Source: an uncultured Gammaproteobacteria bacterium
Lineage (GTDB): Bacteria; Pseudomonadota; Gammaproteobacteria; Eutrophobiales; Eutrophobiaceae
NCBI GenBank assembly: GCA_958295485.1
Contig: OY282354.1
Coordinates: 1,364,001 to 1,428,000, forward strand
Direction of reading: 5' to 3'
Length of the DNA: 64,000 nt
Within the stretch, counting starts at the first letter, position 1; each line of letters starts with the position of its first letter. The notes below the pieces were generated by a model. The model was not told the DNA's origin, searched no databases, and worked only from the letters and a program-made list of their open reading frames with translations. A program made the position numbers and the translations under genes. This document shows, in pieces, positions 35,798-45,574 of the stretch.

Positions 35798-37098
35798 CAA
35801 GTTGTTCCGGCTAATTTTGCATAGTAAAACCCGTCCGTATTATCGATGCACGGAAGTAGTTGGCGGCCGTATGTCGTGGCGATCCCCCATTCTTCCCGGA
35901 TAGTTTCCAGGTTTGCCGAAGGGTGGTTATTCAGGAATTTTTCAATCACCCGATCATTTTCATCATCAAGTAAAGAACAGGTTGAGTATACAAGTTTTCC
36001 TCCCCGTTTTAACAGCGGCCAGGTTGCTTCCAGCAGTTCCGCCTGTATATTCCGGAGGTTCGCGACCTGTTCGGAACTTTTCAGGTATTTAACGTCGGGA
36101 TGCCTGCGGATTACCCCGGTGGCGCTGCACGGCGCATCCAGGAGGATGCGATCAAACGGCTGTCCATCCCACCAGGAGTCTGTCGCGCCGACGTTTGCTT
36201 TTATTACCTTTGCATTCAGGTTTAACCTTGAGAGGGTATTGTTCAGCAAGCCGATACGTTTTTTATCGACGTCTATAGCCGTTATTTCGTCAATCGATGG
36301 TTGTCGCTCACAAATATGGGCTGTTTTCCCGCCGGGCGCCGCGCAGGCATCCAGGACCCTGTCTCCCGGCTGCGGGTCCAGCAATGTCGCCGCCAGCTGG
36401 GCGCCGGCATCCTGTATGGATACGTAGCCGGCTTCGAATCCGGGTAGTCGACTTACGTCAACCGCGTCCGGCGCCAGTATCGCGCTGGGTGTTAAATCCA
36501 TTTTTTCCGCCCGGATGCCTGCCCGACTCAATTCATCCAGGTAACTTTCCCTGGAAGTTTTTAATACGTTTACCCTTAAATGCTGGGGAGGTCGTTGATT
36601 ATTTGCCTGTAAAACAGCTTCCCATAGATCCGGCCAGTCCAGTTGAATTTTATTAACCAACCATTGTGGATGCGAATATCGTGCAGTTAAATTCTTATTC
36701 AGCTCCGGTTGAATCTTATGAAATTCCCGCTGTGAACGCCTTAGTACTGCATTGACTAATGGTTTTGCCCAGGCTTTATCCAGTTCAGCGACTGCATTTA
36801 CCGTTTCTGAAATTGCGGCGTATCCGGGTGTATTGAGATAGTGCAGTTGATAGAGGCCGATCAAAATAAGCATCTTGATATCGGAATCTTTCCGTTTGAG
36901 CTTCCTGCTTAAATACCGATTAAGAATAAATTCCAATTGATCGAACCAGCGGAGCGCGCCAAAACAAAGTTCTTTGGCAAAACGCCTGTCATCGTGCTGT
37001 TTGATCGATGCCAGAGAGCCCGCTAAGGCAGCGTCTAAAGTAAGTCCCGAATCGATCACCCGGGAAATCATTTTCGCCGAGACCGCCCTGACGTTCAT
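35797..37098 (-). CDS. rsmB: 16S rRNA m5C967 methyltransferase RsmB
   Basis: 433 aa from ATG 37098 (MNVRAVSAKMISRVID); the longer frame to 37179 would overlap fmt. An N-terminal NusB-like RNA-binding domain (about residues 1-130) precedes the SAM methyltransferase domain with VLDACAAPGGKTAHI, RILLDAPCSATGVIRRHPD and the catalytic cysteine in LVYSTCSLLDDEN. It methylates C967 of 16S rRNA. Conserved after fmt. Confidence 0.95.
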   Translation of the reverse strand: MNVRAVSAKMISRVIDSGLTLDAALAGSLASIKQHDDRRFAKELCFGALRWFDQLEFILNRYLSRKLKRKDSDIKMLILIGLYQLHYLNTPGYAAISETVNAVAELDKAWAKPLVNAVLRRSQREFHKIQPELNKNLTARYSHPQWLVNKIQLDWPDLWEAVLQANNQRPPQHLRVNVLKTSRESYLDELSRAGIRAEKMDLTPSAILAPDAVDVSRLPGFEAGYVSIQDAGAQLAATLLDPQPGDRVLDACAAPGGKTAHICERQPSIDEITAIDVDKKRIGLLNNTLSRLNLNAKVIKANVGATDSWWDGQPFDRILLDAPCSATGVIRRHPDVKYLKSSEQVANLRNIQAELLEATWPLLKRGGKLVYSTCSLLDDENDRVIEKFLNNHPSANLETIREEWGIATTYGRQLLPCIDNTDGFYYAKLAGTT

Positions 37099-37160
37099 TG
37101 TGAAACCACGGAACACACAGATTTCTGACCCGTCATCCTGAGCGCTGCGAAGGCCCTGTC

Positions 37161-38123
37161 TCAAATTCCCTGCGCGCAACCTGTCCCCGCTTCCCTGAAT
37201 AACCCAGGACGCCCATTGTAGAATTCCTTTACATGTTGCTTTTTCTTGCCTTCCACCTGGAGGTCAAGTATTCGTATCGCCTTGCTTTTTGTTGATACAT
37301 CCAGTCCTTTCGGTGTATAGGAAATGATTTCTCCGGGTGTGTGATTCTCTACGCTGGTTTCGACCACCTTCGCATCCCAAACACGTATTTTTACATTGTT
37401 CAGTTTTGCGAATGCAACCGGCGCCGGATTAAAAGCGCGGATATTTCTTTCAACTTGTTCCGCCGTCGTATTCCAATCGATTTCAGCTTCTTGCTTTGTG
37501 ATTTTATTTGCATAAGTTGCAAAATTTTCGTCCTGCTCCACCAGGTTTGCGGAACCTGTCGCCAGATCAGACAAGGCATCAAGCAGGCATTCACTTCCAA
37601 GCGCCGCCAATCGCGCCGTCAAGGATGCGCTGGTATCGTCGCCGGTAATGCCACAGGATTTCTGCAATACGATTTTCCCGGTATCGATGCCGGTATCCAT
37701 CAGCATGATTGAAACACCTGTTTGAGCATCCCCCGCTTGAATCGCTCGTTGTACCGGCGCCGCGCCGCGCCACCTTGGCAATAAGGATGTATGTACGTTA
37801 ATGCAACCATATTCAGGCCGGGATAGAACAGCTGCTGGAAGAATTAAACCGTAGGCGACAACGATTAAGGCTTGAATATCATTTAAATCACTCTCAAGAT
37901 CGAATTCTTTTGACGATGTCGGCTGTTTAACAGGAATATCGTATTTTTGCGCAATGAGCTTAACCGGACTTTGGGCTGTTTTCCTGCCGCGGCCGGCAGG
38001 TCTGTCGGGTTGCGTGTAAACGTGATTTATCCTGTGCCGTGAATTTTCCAGTAACGATTGAAGAACGGCGGCCGCAATACCGGGCGTGCCGGCAAAAGAG
38101 AGGCTTAAGCTGTGATCATTCAC
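37161..38123 (-). CDS. fmt: Methionyl-tRNA formyltransferase
   Basis: 320 aa. Formylates initiator Met-tRNA using 10-formyl-THF. The formyltransferase motif is [22 protein letters not shown] (first 20 residues near positions 107-126) with the catalytic Asn-His and [16 protein letters not shown] (catalytic Asp). The C-terminal OB-fold binds tRNA. It overlaps def by 4 bp (ATGA), the usual def-fmt pair. Confidence 0.97.
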   Translation of the reverse strand: MNDHSLSLSFAGTPGIAAAVLQSLLENSRHRINHVYTQPDRPAGRGRKTAQSPVKLIAQKYDIPVKQPTSSKEFDLESDLNDIQALIVVAYGLILPAAVLSRPEYGCINVHTSLLPRWRGAAPVQRAIQAGDAQTGVSIMLMDTGIDTGKIVLQKSCGITGDDTSASLTARLAALGSECLLDALSDLATGSANLVEQDENFATYANKITKQEAEIDWNTTAEQVERNIRAFNPAPVAFAKLNNVKIRVWDAKVVETSVENHTPGEIISYTPKGLDVSTKSKAIRILDLQVEGKKKQHVKEFYNGRPGLFREAGTGCAQGI

Positions 38124-38626
38124 AACGCCCGGACTTTTTCTTGCTTTTCGAACTTTTTGCGTATTCGCTGTCTTTTAATCGAGGATAAATAATCGATAAA
38201 CAATTTCCCATCAAGGTGATCGATTTCATGTTGAATACATACTGCGAGCAAACCATCAGCGCTATCTTCTATTTTTTCCCCATCGAGATTAAGGTATTGA
38301 AACGATATTTTTTCAGCCCGGTTGACGGTCTCGAAAAATCCGGGTACCGACAGGCAACCTTCTTCCATTTCTTCGCTGCCGACTTTTTCTGTAATCTCCG
38401 GGTTAACCAGGGTCATGGGTGAATTTTTCTCTACCGATAAATCCATGACGATGACCCGTTTTTGCATGTTTACCTGGGTGGCGGCAAGACCAATGCCATT
38501 TTCAGCATACATGGTTTCCAACATGTCTTGTGACAGTTGTTTTATCCCCATGTCAATGGTTTTTACAGGTATTGCTTTTTTGCGCAATCGTGGATCAGGG
38601 AAATGCAGTACCGCTAATTTCGACAT
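38120..38626 (-). CDS. def: Peptide deformylase
   Basis: 168 aa metalloenzyme that removes formyl from nascent N-termini. All three motifs are present: [17 protein letters not shown] (metal Cys) and [12 protein letters not shown] (two metal His and catalytic Glu). Heads the def-fmt-rsmB-DUF4390-ntrYX-trkAH run and is divergent from dprA across 189 bp that must contain both promoters; no clear boxes were seen there. Confidence 0.97.
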   Translation of the reverse strand: MSKLAVLHFPDPRLRKKAIPVKTIDMGIKQLSQDMLETMYAENGIGLAATQVNMQKRVIVMDLSVEKNSPMTLVNPEITEKVGSEEMEEGCLSVPGFFETVNRAEKISFQYLNLDGEKIEDSADGLLAVCIQHEIDHLDGKLFIDYLSSIKRQRIRKKFEKQEKVRAL

Positions 38627-38815
38627 TGAATTCGCGCTCCGTTCCAGTGCTGACTTACCGACAGCATACAGGAATTTCTAAATCAGGGTCAGGGAATACA
38701 TGTTCTGCTGTCAATTTACCATGCTCTGGTGTACCCTGAAACCATGGCGTGTTTCTTTACTGCCAGATGGCATTGCAAACCTGCTGAATTAGAAGAAATT
38801 GATATTGAATAACCA

Positions 38816-39949
38816 GTGAAAGATATGTTCATGGAAGAACGCGCTGACCAAAGTCCGTTCCATTATTGGTTGGCGTTACTACATGCAGGGGCGTCGGGCA
38901 ATGACGATTTATCCCGATTATTGGAAAACTTCGGGACTGCCCAGGCCGTTGTCCTTGCTGTCGCCGATGGTTTAATCGACCGTTCGCACCTGTCAGAAAA
39001 AGTCCTTGGATGTTTGCAAAAACCCGACTGGGAAGAGATCGGCTTCGAAGCTGAATGGCTGGAACGCGAAGGACACCATTTGATCACGTTGGAAGACAAA
39101 CGTTACCCGGCTTTATTAAGACAAATTCCATCACCGCCGATTGGCTTATTCGTCAGCGGCGACCCGGATATCCTGATGAATCCGCAAATTGCCGTGGTCG
39201 GGAGCCGCAGACCAACCTTCGATGGCAAAAAAGACGCCGGGCATTTTGCCGGGGAGTTGGCAGGAAAGGGGATCGCCGTGACCAGTGGAATGGCGAATGG
39301 GATAGATACTCAAGCCCATCGGAGCGCCCTGTCGCAACAGGGTAAAACCGTGGCGGTTTTAGGCAGTGGGTTAAATTGTATCTACCCGAAGATCAATGCC
39401 GGGCTTGCCGATAAAATTCGCGAGGAAGGAGCGCTCGTGTCTGAATTCCCATTATCCTGGCGGCCTTTTCCCGGAAATTTCCCCCGTCGCAACCGCATTA
39501 TCAGTGGCCTCAGCCTGGGTGTCCTGGTGGTTGAGGCGACCGAAAAAAGCGGTTCGTTGATCACGGCAAAGCATGCTTTGGAGCAGAACCGCGAGGTTTT
39601 TGCCGTACCGGGTTCCATCAGGAATCCCCTGAAGAAAGGCTGCCATGGGTTAATTCAGAACGGCGCCAAGCTGGTGGGTTCTATCGACGATATTTTTGCG
39701 GAGATTACACAGTTTAAGGAACTCGTTAAGACCGGCCCTGAAACGAGGCTTTCACAACCTGAAAGCATAAATGGACTTGACGAACAGGAAAAAGTCCTGC
39801 TTGATAATATAGGATACGAACCAATCAGCCTTGATGAGATCGTTTTTATGACGAGAATCAGCGTCGAAGAGGTGATGGGTAAATTGTTGAGGCTGGAATT
39901 AGATGGTCTGGTCTCAGCCGTTTCCCCCGGGTTGTATATAAGGAAATAA
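38816..39949 (+). CDS. dprA: DNA-processing protein DprA
   Basis: 377 aa. It loads RecA on incoming single strands during transformation. A SAM-like N-terminal region (YWLALLHAGASGNDDLSRLL) precedes the Rossmann domain with VGSRRPTFDGKKDAG, GMANGIDTQAHRSAL, VLGSGLNCIYP and PLSWRPFPGNFPRRNRIISG. A C-terminal winged-helix (EEVMGKLLRLELDGLVSAV) follows. The start may be GTG 38816 or ATG 38825/38831. The LysM gene usual upstream is absent. Confidence 0.94.
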   Translation: MKDMFMEERADQSPFHYWLALLHAGASGNDDLSRLLENFGTAQAVVLAVADGLIDRSHLSEKVLGCLQKPDWEEIGFEAEWLEREGHHLITLEDKRYPALLRQIPSPPIGLFVSGDPDILMNPQIAVVGSRRPTFDGKKDAGHFAGELAGKGIAVTSGMANGIDTQAHRSALSQQGKTVAVLGSGLNCIYPKINAGLADKIREEGALVSEFPLSWRPFPGNFPRRNRIISGLSLGVLVVEATEKSGSLITAKHALEQNREVFAVPGSIRNPLKKGCHGLIQNGAKLVGSIDDIFAEITQFKELVKTGPETRLSQPESINGLDEQEKVLLDNIGYEPISLDEIVFMTRISVEEVMGKLLRLELDGLVSAVSPGLYIRK

Positions 39950-39976
39950 ATTAAAGAGGTGAGAGATTAGAGTATC

Positions 39977-42298
39977 ATGAGGACAGCATTAGTTGTCGTT
40001 GAATCCCCGACAAAAGCAAAGACGTTGAACCGTTACCTGGGCAGCGAATATACGGTGATGGCTTCCAACGGTCACGTAAGGGATTTATTGCCGAAGTCCG
40101 GCGCGGTTGACCCGGAGAAAGATTTTCAGATGCACTATGGCATCATTGACAAGAGCTCCAGGTTTGTCGATTCCATCGCCAAGGCGCTTAAGAAAGCAGA
40201 TGTTTTATACCTTGCCACCGACCCTGACAGGGAGGGCGAGGCAATATCATGGCACCTGTATGAATTACTGAAGGACAGGGACGCGTTAAAAAAGAAAGAG
40301 GTGAAACGCGTTGTATTCCATGAAGTAACCAAGGGCGCGATATTGGCGGCCATGAATAATCCCAGGGAGCTTTCCTGGGGTTTAATCAATGCGCAACAGG
40401 CAAGGCGTGCCCTGGATTACCTGGTGGGTTTCAACTTGTCCCCGTTGCTATGGAAAAAAATACGCGCGGGGCTGTCTGCCGGGAGAGTGCAGAGTCCGGC
40501 GCTTAGGATGATTGTCGAGCGTGAGGAAGAAATAGAACGATTCGAATCACGTGAATACTGGACGATAGAAGCCGATCTCAACCGGTCCAAGACGGATTTT
40601 ACGGCCAAGTTGTTTCAGCTTGATAATGAGAAGGTGAAGCAGTTTACTATTACGGCTGAACAGCGGGCAAAGCAAGTCACCAGCGCCTTGGAAAAAAATG
40701 CCGATGGCGTGTTGATCGTCGACAAGATTGAAAAAAAACAACGTAAAAGACAACCGGCTCCACCCTTCATTACATCGACTTTGCAACAGGAAGCGGTAAG
40801 GAAACTTGGTTTCACGGCGCAAAGAACCATGCGCATTGCCCAGCAATTATACGAGGGCATTGACGTTGGTGGCGGGGCCGTGGGCATGATTACTTATATG
40901 CGGACTGATTCGGTCAACCTGGCAGCCGAAGCAATTGATGAAATGCGCGGGTTCATAGATAAAACCTATGGCAATGCATTTCTGCCCGCTCAGCCCCGCC
41001 GCTATAAAACGAAGTCGAAAAATGCCCAGGAGGCCCATGAAGCGATTCGTCCTACTTCCGTATACCGTGTGCCGAAAGGAATCAAGGCAAAATTATCCCC
41101 GGAACAATTGAAACTGTATGATTTGATATGGAAGCGGGCAGTAGCCAGCCAAATGGCCCATGCAGTCATTGATACGGTTGCGGTTGACCTGGCTTGTGGT
41201 AGCGCCGCTGACCTGTTTCGCGCAAACGGCTCTACGGTCGTGGAAAAAGGTTTCATGGTTCTTTACAGGGAAGGAGAAGACGATAAAAAACAAGACGTAC
41301 GGTGGGCAGATGACAAGAAATTACCCGCTATGGGAGTAGGCGACAGGGTGCCCTTGTTGAAGATACGGCCCGAACAACATTTCACCGAGCCTCCTCCCCG
41401 TTTTTCAGAAGCAAGTCTGGTTAAATCACTGGAAGAATATGGTATTGGCAGACCTTCAACGTATGCGTCTATTATTTCAACATTGAGGAATCGTGAATAT
41501 GTGGAGATGGATAATAAACGCTTCATCCCGACTGACGTAGGGCGAATCGTAAATAAATTTTTGACTGATCATTTCACTGGCTACGTTGACTATGACTTTA
41601 CTGCAAAGCTGGAAGATGAACTTGATGCCGTATCCAGGGGTGAAAAAGAATGGATTCCCCTGATGAAGAATTTTTGGGCGCCATTTTCCGAGCAGGTTAA
41701 AGATAAAGAAGGAACGGTAAGCCGCAGTGAAGCGGCGCGGGCGCGGATTTTAGGTGATGACCCTGGAACCGGCCGGCCCGTTTCAGTCAGGATGGGACGC
41801 TACGGAGCCTACGTTCAAATCGGAACCAGAGACGACGATGAAAAGCCGATATTCGCAAGCCTGGGTTCCGGGCAACGTCTGGATACGATTGAGCTAAAAG
41901 AGGCTTTGGAGTTATTCAGCTTGCCAAGAGAGCTGGGTGTATCTGAAGAAGGTGAAAAGATTGTCGTAAATATCGGCCGGTTCGGACCTTACGTTCGATA
42001 TGACGACAATTTTGTTTCATTGAAAAAAGAGGATGATCCATACACGATAGAGTTAAATCGGGCGATGGAACTGGTAAGGGAAAAGAAAAAAGCGGATGCC
42101 GACAAGCAGATCAAAATTTTCAAAGAGGAAGGCATATCCGTTTTGAAAGGACGCTATGGGCCCTATATCACCGACGGAAAGAAAAATGTGAAAATTCCCA
42201 AGCACAGGGAACCGGGTAATTTGACCCTGGAGGATTGTCAAGCCTTAATCGCCGCAGCGCCCGTCTCCCGTAGACGGCAGAGGGGAAAAGCAGGTTGA
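39977..42298 (+). CDS. topA: DNA topoisomerase I (Topo_C-repeat type)
   Basis: 773 aa type IA topoisomerase relaxing negative supercoils. The Toprim domain (LVVVESPTKAKTLNRYLG; LATDPDREGEAISWHL) leads to the active-site tyrosine in VGMITYMRTDSVNLA near residue 310. The C-terminus has three Topo_C repeats (VRMGRYGAYVQIG, VNIGRFGPYVRY, LKGRYGPYITDG) and no zinc-ribbon cysteines, unlike E. coli TopA. The smg gene usual between dprA and topA is missing. Confidence 0.96.
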   Translation: MRTALVVVESPTKAKTLNRYLGSEYTVMASNGHVRDLLPKSGAVDPEKDFQMHYGIIDKSSRFVDSIAKALKKADVLYLATDPDREGEAISWHLYELLKDRDALKKKEVKRVVFHEVTKGAILAAMNNPRELSWGLINAQQARRALDYLVGFNLSPLLWKKIRAGLSAGRVQSPALRMIVEREEEIERFESREYWTIEADLNRSKTDFTAKLFQLDNEKVKQFTITAEQRAKQVTSALEKNADGVLIVDKIEKKQRKRQPAPPFITSTLQQEAVRKLGFTAQRTMRIAQQLYEGIDVGGGAVGMITYMRTDSVNLAAEAIDEMRGFIDKTYGNAFLPAQPRRYKTKSKNAQEAHEAIRPTSVYRVPKGIKAKLSPEQLKLYDLIWKRAVASQMAHAVIDTVAVDLACGSAADLFRANGSTVVEKGFMVLYREGEDDKKQDVRWADDKKLPAMGVGDRVPLLKIRPEQHFTEPPPRFSEASLVKSLEEYGIGRPSTYASIISTLRNREYVEMDNKRFIPTDVGRIVNKFLTDHFTGYVDYDFTAKLEDELDAVSRGEKEWIPLMKNFWAPFSEQVKDKEGTVSRSEAARARILGDDPGTGRPVSVRMGRYGAYVQIGTRDDDEKPIFASLGSGQRLDTIELKEALELFSLPRELGVSEEGEKIVVNIGRFGPYVRYDDNFVSLKKEDDPYTIELNRAMELVREKKKADADKQIKIFKEEGISVLKGRYGPYITDGKKNVKIPKHREPGNLTLEDCQALIAAAPVSRRRQRGKAG

Positions 42299-42322
42299 TA
42301 TATTAATGGAACTTTTGACAGG

Positions 42323-42443
42323 GACTCCCGCTGTTCGTCGAAAGTGGGTTTGGGGGTTGTTTTGGAGTGACTAAGGCCAAGGATGATCGCGGGATGGCCC
42401 ATGGAATGGAAAAACAGTCCCAAACCCGTTGTTAGCGGGAACT
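42323..42443. repeat. Inverted pair of AGTTCCCGCT-family repeats
   Basis: The right arm (42411-42443) is a 33-bp copy, reversed, of the repeat at 24567-24599. The left arm (42323-42363) is a diverged copy in opposite orientation (ACTCCCGCT … GGGTTTGGGGGTTGTTTT). Together they form a loose 121-bp palindrome filling most of the topA-purE gap. Confidence 0.65.
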
Positions 42444-42499
42444 ACTGAACTTCTGACTTGAGCAGGGGTTTCTAATCTACTTGTGGAAGAGAATTACCG

Positions 42500-43012
42500 A
42501 TGAACAAAAAAGAACCATTTGTAGCGATTTTAATGGGGTCGGATTCCGACCTGCCTGTCATGCGTTCGACGCTGGAGGTGCTGGATAAGTTTTCCATAGC
42601 AAAAGAGGTGAAAATTACATCCGCGCATCGCACTCCTGAAGCTACCCATGCCTATGTAAAAGATGCAGAGTCACGGGGTTGCGCCGTATTTATCGCCGCC
42701 GCCGGTTTGGCCGCGCATCTTGCCGGCACCGTAGCCGGGCTGACGACGAAACCTGTCATCGGGGTACCCCTGGACGCCGGTCCCCTGAGCGGTATGGATT
42801 CGCTTTTGGCGACCGTGCAAATGCCGGGGGGCATTCCGGTTGGCTGCGTCGCAATCGGCAAGGCCGGCGCCAAAAATGCGGGATATATGGCCGCCCAGAT
42901 CCTGGCTTTGCAAGATGAAGAGTTAGCCCGAATGATAGTCACCGAACGCAAGCAAATGGCCCGGGAAGTCTTGCAAAAAGATGAAGCATTGCAGAAGCAA
43001 CTGGCTGAATAA
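42500..43012 (+). CDS. purE: N5-CAIR mutase PurE
   Basis: 170 aa. Moves the carboxyl group in purine synthesis to give CAIR. Hallmarks are AILMGSDSDLPVMRS, ITSAHRTPE (catalytic His), GVPLDAGPLSGMDSLLATVQ and VQMPGGIPVGCVAIGKAGA. The partner purK normally follows but is absent here; tsaC overlaps instead. It may be encoded elsewhere. Confidence 0.96.
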   Translation: MNKKEPFVAILMGSDSDLPVMRSTLEVLDKFSIAKEVKITSAHRTPEATHAYVKDAESRGCAVFIAAAGLAAHLAGTVAGLTTKPVIGVPLDAGPLSGMDSLLATVQMPGGIPVGCVAIGKAGAKNAGYMAAQILALQDEELARMIVTERKQMAREVLQKDEALQKQLAE

Positions 43013-43556
43013 CTGGCACGTCAAACACGCGCGACAAGTCATGGAAAACGGTGGTTTAATCGCTTATCCAACGGAAGCGGTAATGGGTTTGGGGTGTTCA
43101 CCCTGGGATGAGACGGCAGTTTCCCGGATTTTACAATTGAAGCGACGGTCCCCTGGTAAAGGATTAATTGTCGTGGCCTCGAATCCTGAACAGTTATCCG
43201 CGGTGGTTGATTTTTCAAAAGTTGCGTCCCGGGAAGAGATCAACGAATCATGGCCCGGCCCTGTCACGTGGCTTATCCCGGCAAAATCCACCACCCCTCA
43301 CTGGCTCAGGGGGCAACGCGAAACCCTGGCTGTGCGGGTATCAGCGCATCCTGTCGTCCGGCAACTTTGTGACGAGGCAGGCTTGCTCGTCTCAACCAGC
43401 GCAAACCCATCCGGTTGCAAACCGGCCAGGACTCAACAGCGTGCTCGGGCCTATTTTGGTCGGAAAGTGGACTATTATGTTCCCGGTAGCGTCGGCCTGG
43501 ATCTTAAACCCAGTAAAATCAGGGATTCCCTTACGGGGCGATTAGTCAGGGACTGA
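42981..43556 (+). CDS. tsaC: Threonylcarbamoyl-AMP synthase TsaC
   Basis: 191 aa YrdC-domain enzyme making threonylcarbamoyl-AMP for t6A37 in tRNAs. Motifs are LIAYPTEAVMGLGC, ILQLKRRSPGKGLIVVASN, WPGPVTWLIPA, LAVRVSAHP and VSTSANPSG. The ATG at 42981 overlaps purE by 32 bp; homology begins around residue 12, so a later start is possible. A small hairpin (43543-43559) overlaps its end. Confidence 0.93.
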   Translation: MKHCRSNWLNNWHVKHARQVMENGGLIAYPTEAVMGLGCSPWDETAVSRILQLKRRSPGKGLIVVASNPEQLSAVVDFSKVASREEINESWPGPVTWLIPAKSTTPHWLRGQRETLAVRVSAHPVVRQLCDEAGLLVSTSANPSGCKPARTQQRARAYFGRKVDYYVPGSVGLDLKPSKIRDSLTGRLVRD

Positions 43557-43693
43557 TTATTTCTCCTTGGTGGTCCTCCGCCGGCGGTTCACAATGACGG
43601 AATTGCAGGCCTGCCTGATAAGGTTATGACTATGAAGCATGCTCTTGTCCTGTGGAAGAGGCAAAATATTCATGCTGAAAACATGACTTGGTA

Positions 43694-43722
43694 TTGACAG
43701 CTAATGTTTAATATACGAAAAT
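43694..43722 (+). promoter_or_regulatory. Candidate sigma-70 promoter of the tRNA-tuf operon
   Basis: TTGACA at 43694-43699, a 17-bp spacer and GAAAAT at 43717-43722, 20 bp before tRNA-Tyr. The -35 is perfect and the -10 matches 4 of 6. Position upstream of the stable RNA genes supports it. Confidence 0.55.
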
Positions 43723-43741
43723 AGTCAGCTTATTTGATTTT

Positions 43742-43826
43742 GGAGGGGTACCCAAGCGGTCAACGGGGGCAGACTGTAAATCTGCTGGCAATGCCTTCGT
43801 AGGTTCGAATCCTACCCCCTCCACCA
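43742..43826 (+). tRNA. tRNA-Tyr (GTA)
   Basis: 85 nt class II tRNA with encoded CCA (43824-43826). Anticodon GTA at 43776-43778 lies between CAGA/TCTG stem arms; a long variable arm, GGTTCGAATCC T-loop and a GGAGGGG/CCCCTCC acceptor stem are present. First gene of the Tyr-Gly-Thr-tuf unit, the same order as E. coli tyrU-glyT-thrT-tufB. Confidence 0.97.
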
Positions 43827-43928
43827 AGAAAGTGCAGGGGGCAGGGAATAAAAAATCTGGGACAATGACAAGTTGTCGATGTGTGGAGCGCCACTGAAAA
43901 CGGCAGGGATTCCAGCCGTTTATACAAG

Positions 43929-44002
<74 letters not shown>

Positions 44003-44067
44003 GGCAACGGCTGTAGAAATGGCTTTGTTATGGCGGAAATGGATGTGGCCGTCGAAAGTTTAACGAG

Positions 44068-44143
44068 GCCCATATAGCTCAGTCGGTAGAGCACTTTCTT
44101 GGTAAGGAAGAGGTCACCGGTTCAATCCCGGTTATGGGCTCCA
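44068..44143 (+). tRNA. tRNA-Thr (GGT)
   Basis: 76 nt. Acceptor GCCCATA/TATGGGC with encoded CCA. Anticodon loop TTGGTAA, anticodon GGT at 44101-44103. D-arm AGCTCAGTCGGTAGAGC is canonical. It is followed by the structured tuf leader. Confidence 0.97.
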
Positions 44144-44169
44144 GTAACGTGAACAGACAATTTTTGCCA

Positions 44170-44336
44170 AGGAACCCCTGATTGAGTTGGAGGTTCCTGC
44201 GATACAAGGATGTATCGCTAAGATCAGCGCCGATAAGGCATTGATCTTAGCTTGGAAAATAACAATCACATTGTTATTTTTCAGGTTCTGACAAGTCCGG
44301 AGCCGGTCCCGAGCTCGATACGGGAATGGACTTGTC
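44170..44336 (+). promoter_or_regulatory. Tandem five-hairpin leader before tuf
   Basis: Five perfect inverted repeats follow one another: AGGAACC/GGTTCCT (44170-44198), GCGATACA/TGTATCGC with loop AGGA (44199-44218), CTAAGATCA/TGATCTTAG (44218-44250), an 11-bp AT-rich stem AAAATAACAAT/ATTGTTATTTT (44256-44280) and GACAAGTCC/GGACTTGTC (44290-44336, with an inner CCCG/CGGG stem). The fourth is terminator-like. The array may be an attenuator or processing region separating tRNA from mRNA. The second tuf gene lacks it. Confidence 0.6.
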
Positions 44337-44383
44337 CAGGGTACCTGTAATTAATTTTTTTGATCAACTGAGGAGGATACTCC

Positions 44384-45574
44384 ATGCCCAAGGAAAAATT
44401 TGAACGCACGAAGCCGCATGTGAATGTAGGCACCATAGGTCACGTAGACCATGGCAAGACGACGTTGACGGCGGCGATCACGCAGGCGATGGCGGCGAAA
44501 TTTGGTGGTGAAGTGAAGGCGTATGATCAGATTGACAATGCGCCGGAGGAGCGCGAGCGGGGGATCACGATTGCGACGGCGCACGTGGAGTACGAGAGTG
44601 GGGCGCGGCATTATGCGCATGTAGATTGTCCGGGGCATGCGGATTACGTGAAGAACATGATCACGGGGGCGGCGCAGATGGATGGTGCGGTGCTGGTAGT
44701 GAGTGCGGCGGACGGGCCGATGCCGCAGACGCGGGAGCATATATTGCTGGCGCGTCAGGTGGGGGTGCCGAGGATAGTGGTGTACTTGAACAAGGCGGAT
44801 CAGGTAGACGATGCGGAGTTATTGGAGTTAGTGGAGTTGGAGGTGAGGGAGTTATTGGACTTGTATGAATTTCCCGGGGATGAGACGCCGGTGGTGACGG
44901 GGAGTGCGTTACAGGCGTTGGGAGGCGATGAGGGGGAGTCGGGGTTGGGTTCGATAGAGCGTCTGATAGCTGCGATGGACGAATACATACCGGTGCCGGA
45001 GCGGCCGGTGGAGCAGCCGTTTTTGTTGCCGATAGAGGATGTATTTTCGATCAGTGGTCGTGGCACGGTGGTGACGGGTCGGGTGGAGCGTGGGATTGTA
45101 CAGGTAGGAGATGAGATAGAGATAGTGGGGATTCGGGCGACGACGAAGACGACGTGCACGGGGGTAGAGATGTTTCGCAAGCTGCTGGACGAGGGTCGGG
45201 CGGGTGACAATGTAGGGGTATTATTGCGCGGGACGAAGCGGACGGAGGTAGAACGGGGTCAGGTATTGTGTGTACCGGGGAGTATCACGCCGCACACGCG
45301 GTTCGAGTGTGAGGTATATGTATTAAGCAAGGAAGAGGGGGGTCGTCACACGCCGTTTTTCAGTAATTACCGGCCGCAGTTTTATTTTCGGACGACGGAC
45401 GTGACGGGGGCGGTGGAGTTGCCTGCGGGGACGGAGATGGTGATGCCGGGAGACAACATTCAGTTAGTGGTGTCGTTGATTTCACCGATTGCGATGGAGG
45501 AGGGCTTGCGGTTTGCGATACGGGAAGGGGGACGCACCGTAGGCGCCGGGGTCGTCGCGAAAATTATCGAGTAA
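44384..45574 (+). CDS. tuf: Elongation factor Tu, copy 1
   Basis: 396 aa GTPase carrying aminoacyl-tRNA to the ribosome. G1 is GHVDHGKT, G2 [13 protein letters not shown]3 DCPGH, G4 NKAD (Ala where Cys is common) and G5 GSALQAL. AGGAGGA precedes the ATG. Codon choice is odd: Ala is almost always GCG, Thr ACG, Pro CCG, and Ile ATA and Gly GGG are frequent, in contrast to neighbouring ribosomal genes; only the first and last few codons look normal. About 13 nucleotide differences from copy 2, seven of them in 44917-44947, giving G/E and L/S replacements. Confidence 0.97.
   Translation: MPKEKFERTKPHVNVGTIGHVDHGKTTLTAAITQAMAAKFGGEVKAYDQIDNAPEERERGITIATAHVEYESGARHYAHVDCPGHADYVKNMITGAAQMDGAVLVVSAADGPMPQTREHILLARQVGVPRIVVYLNKADQVDDAELLELVELEVRELLDLYEFPGDETPVVTGSALQALGGDEGESGLGSIERLIAAMDEYIPVPERPVEQPFLLPIEDVFSISGRGTVVTGRVERGIVQVGDEIEIVGIRATTKTTCTGVEMFRKLLDEGRAGDNVGVLLRGTKRTEVERGQVLCVPGSITPHTRFECEVYVLSKEEGGRHTPFFSNYRPQFYFRTTDVTGAVELPAGTEMVMPGDNIQLVVSLISPIAMEEGLRFAIREGGRTVGAGVVAKIIE

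Noticed and set aside
37131..37160. GTCATCCTGAGCGCTGCGAAGG between fmt and rsmB
   Set aside because: It resembles a short motif common in many bacterial genomes, but only one copy is present here, so no repeat can be claimed.
38744..38812. 22-codon frame just before dprA (MACFFTARWHCK…)
   Set aside because: No ribosome-binding site or recognisable family; could be a leader peptide but nothing supports it.
44351..44740. Long minus-strand frames opposite both tuf genes (also 60663-61163)
   Set aside because: They are antisense shadows created by the strong G bias of tuf; Arg/His-rich and without homology or ribosome-binding site.
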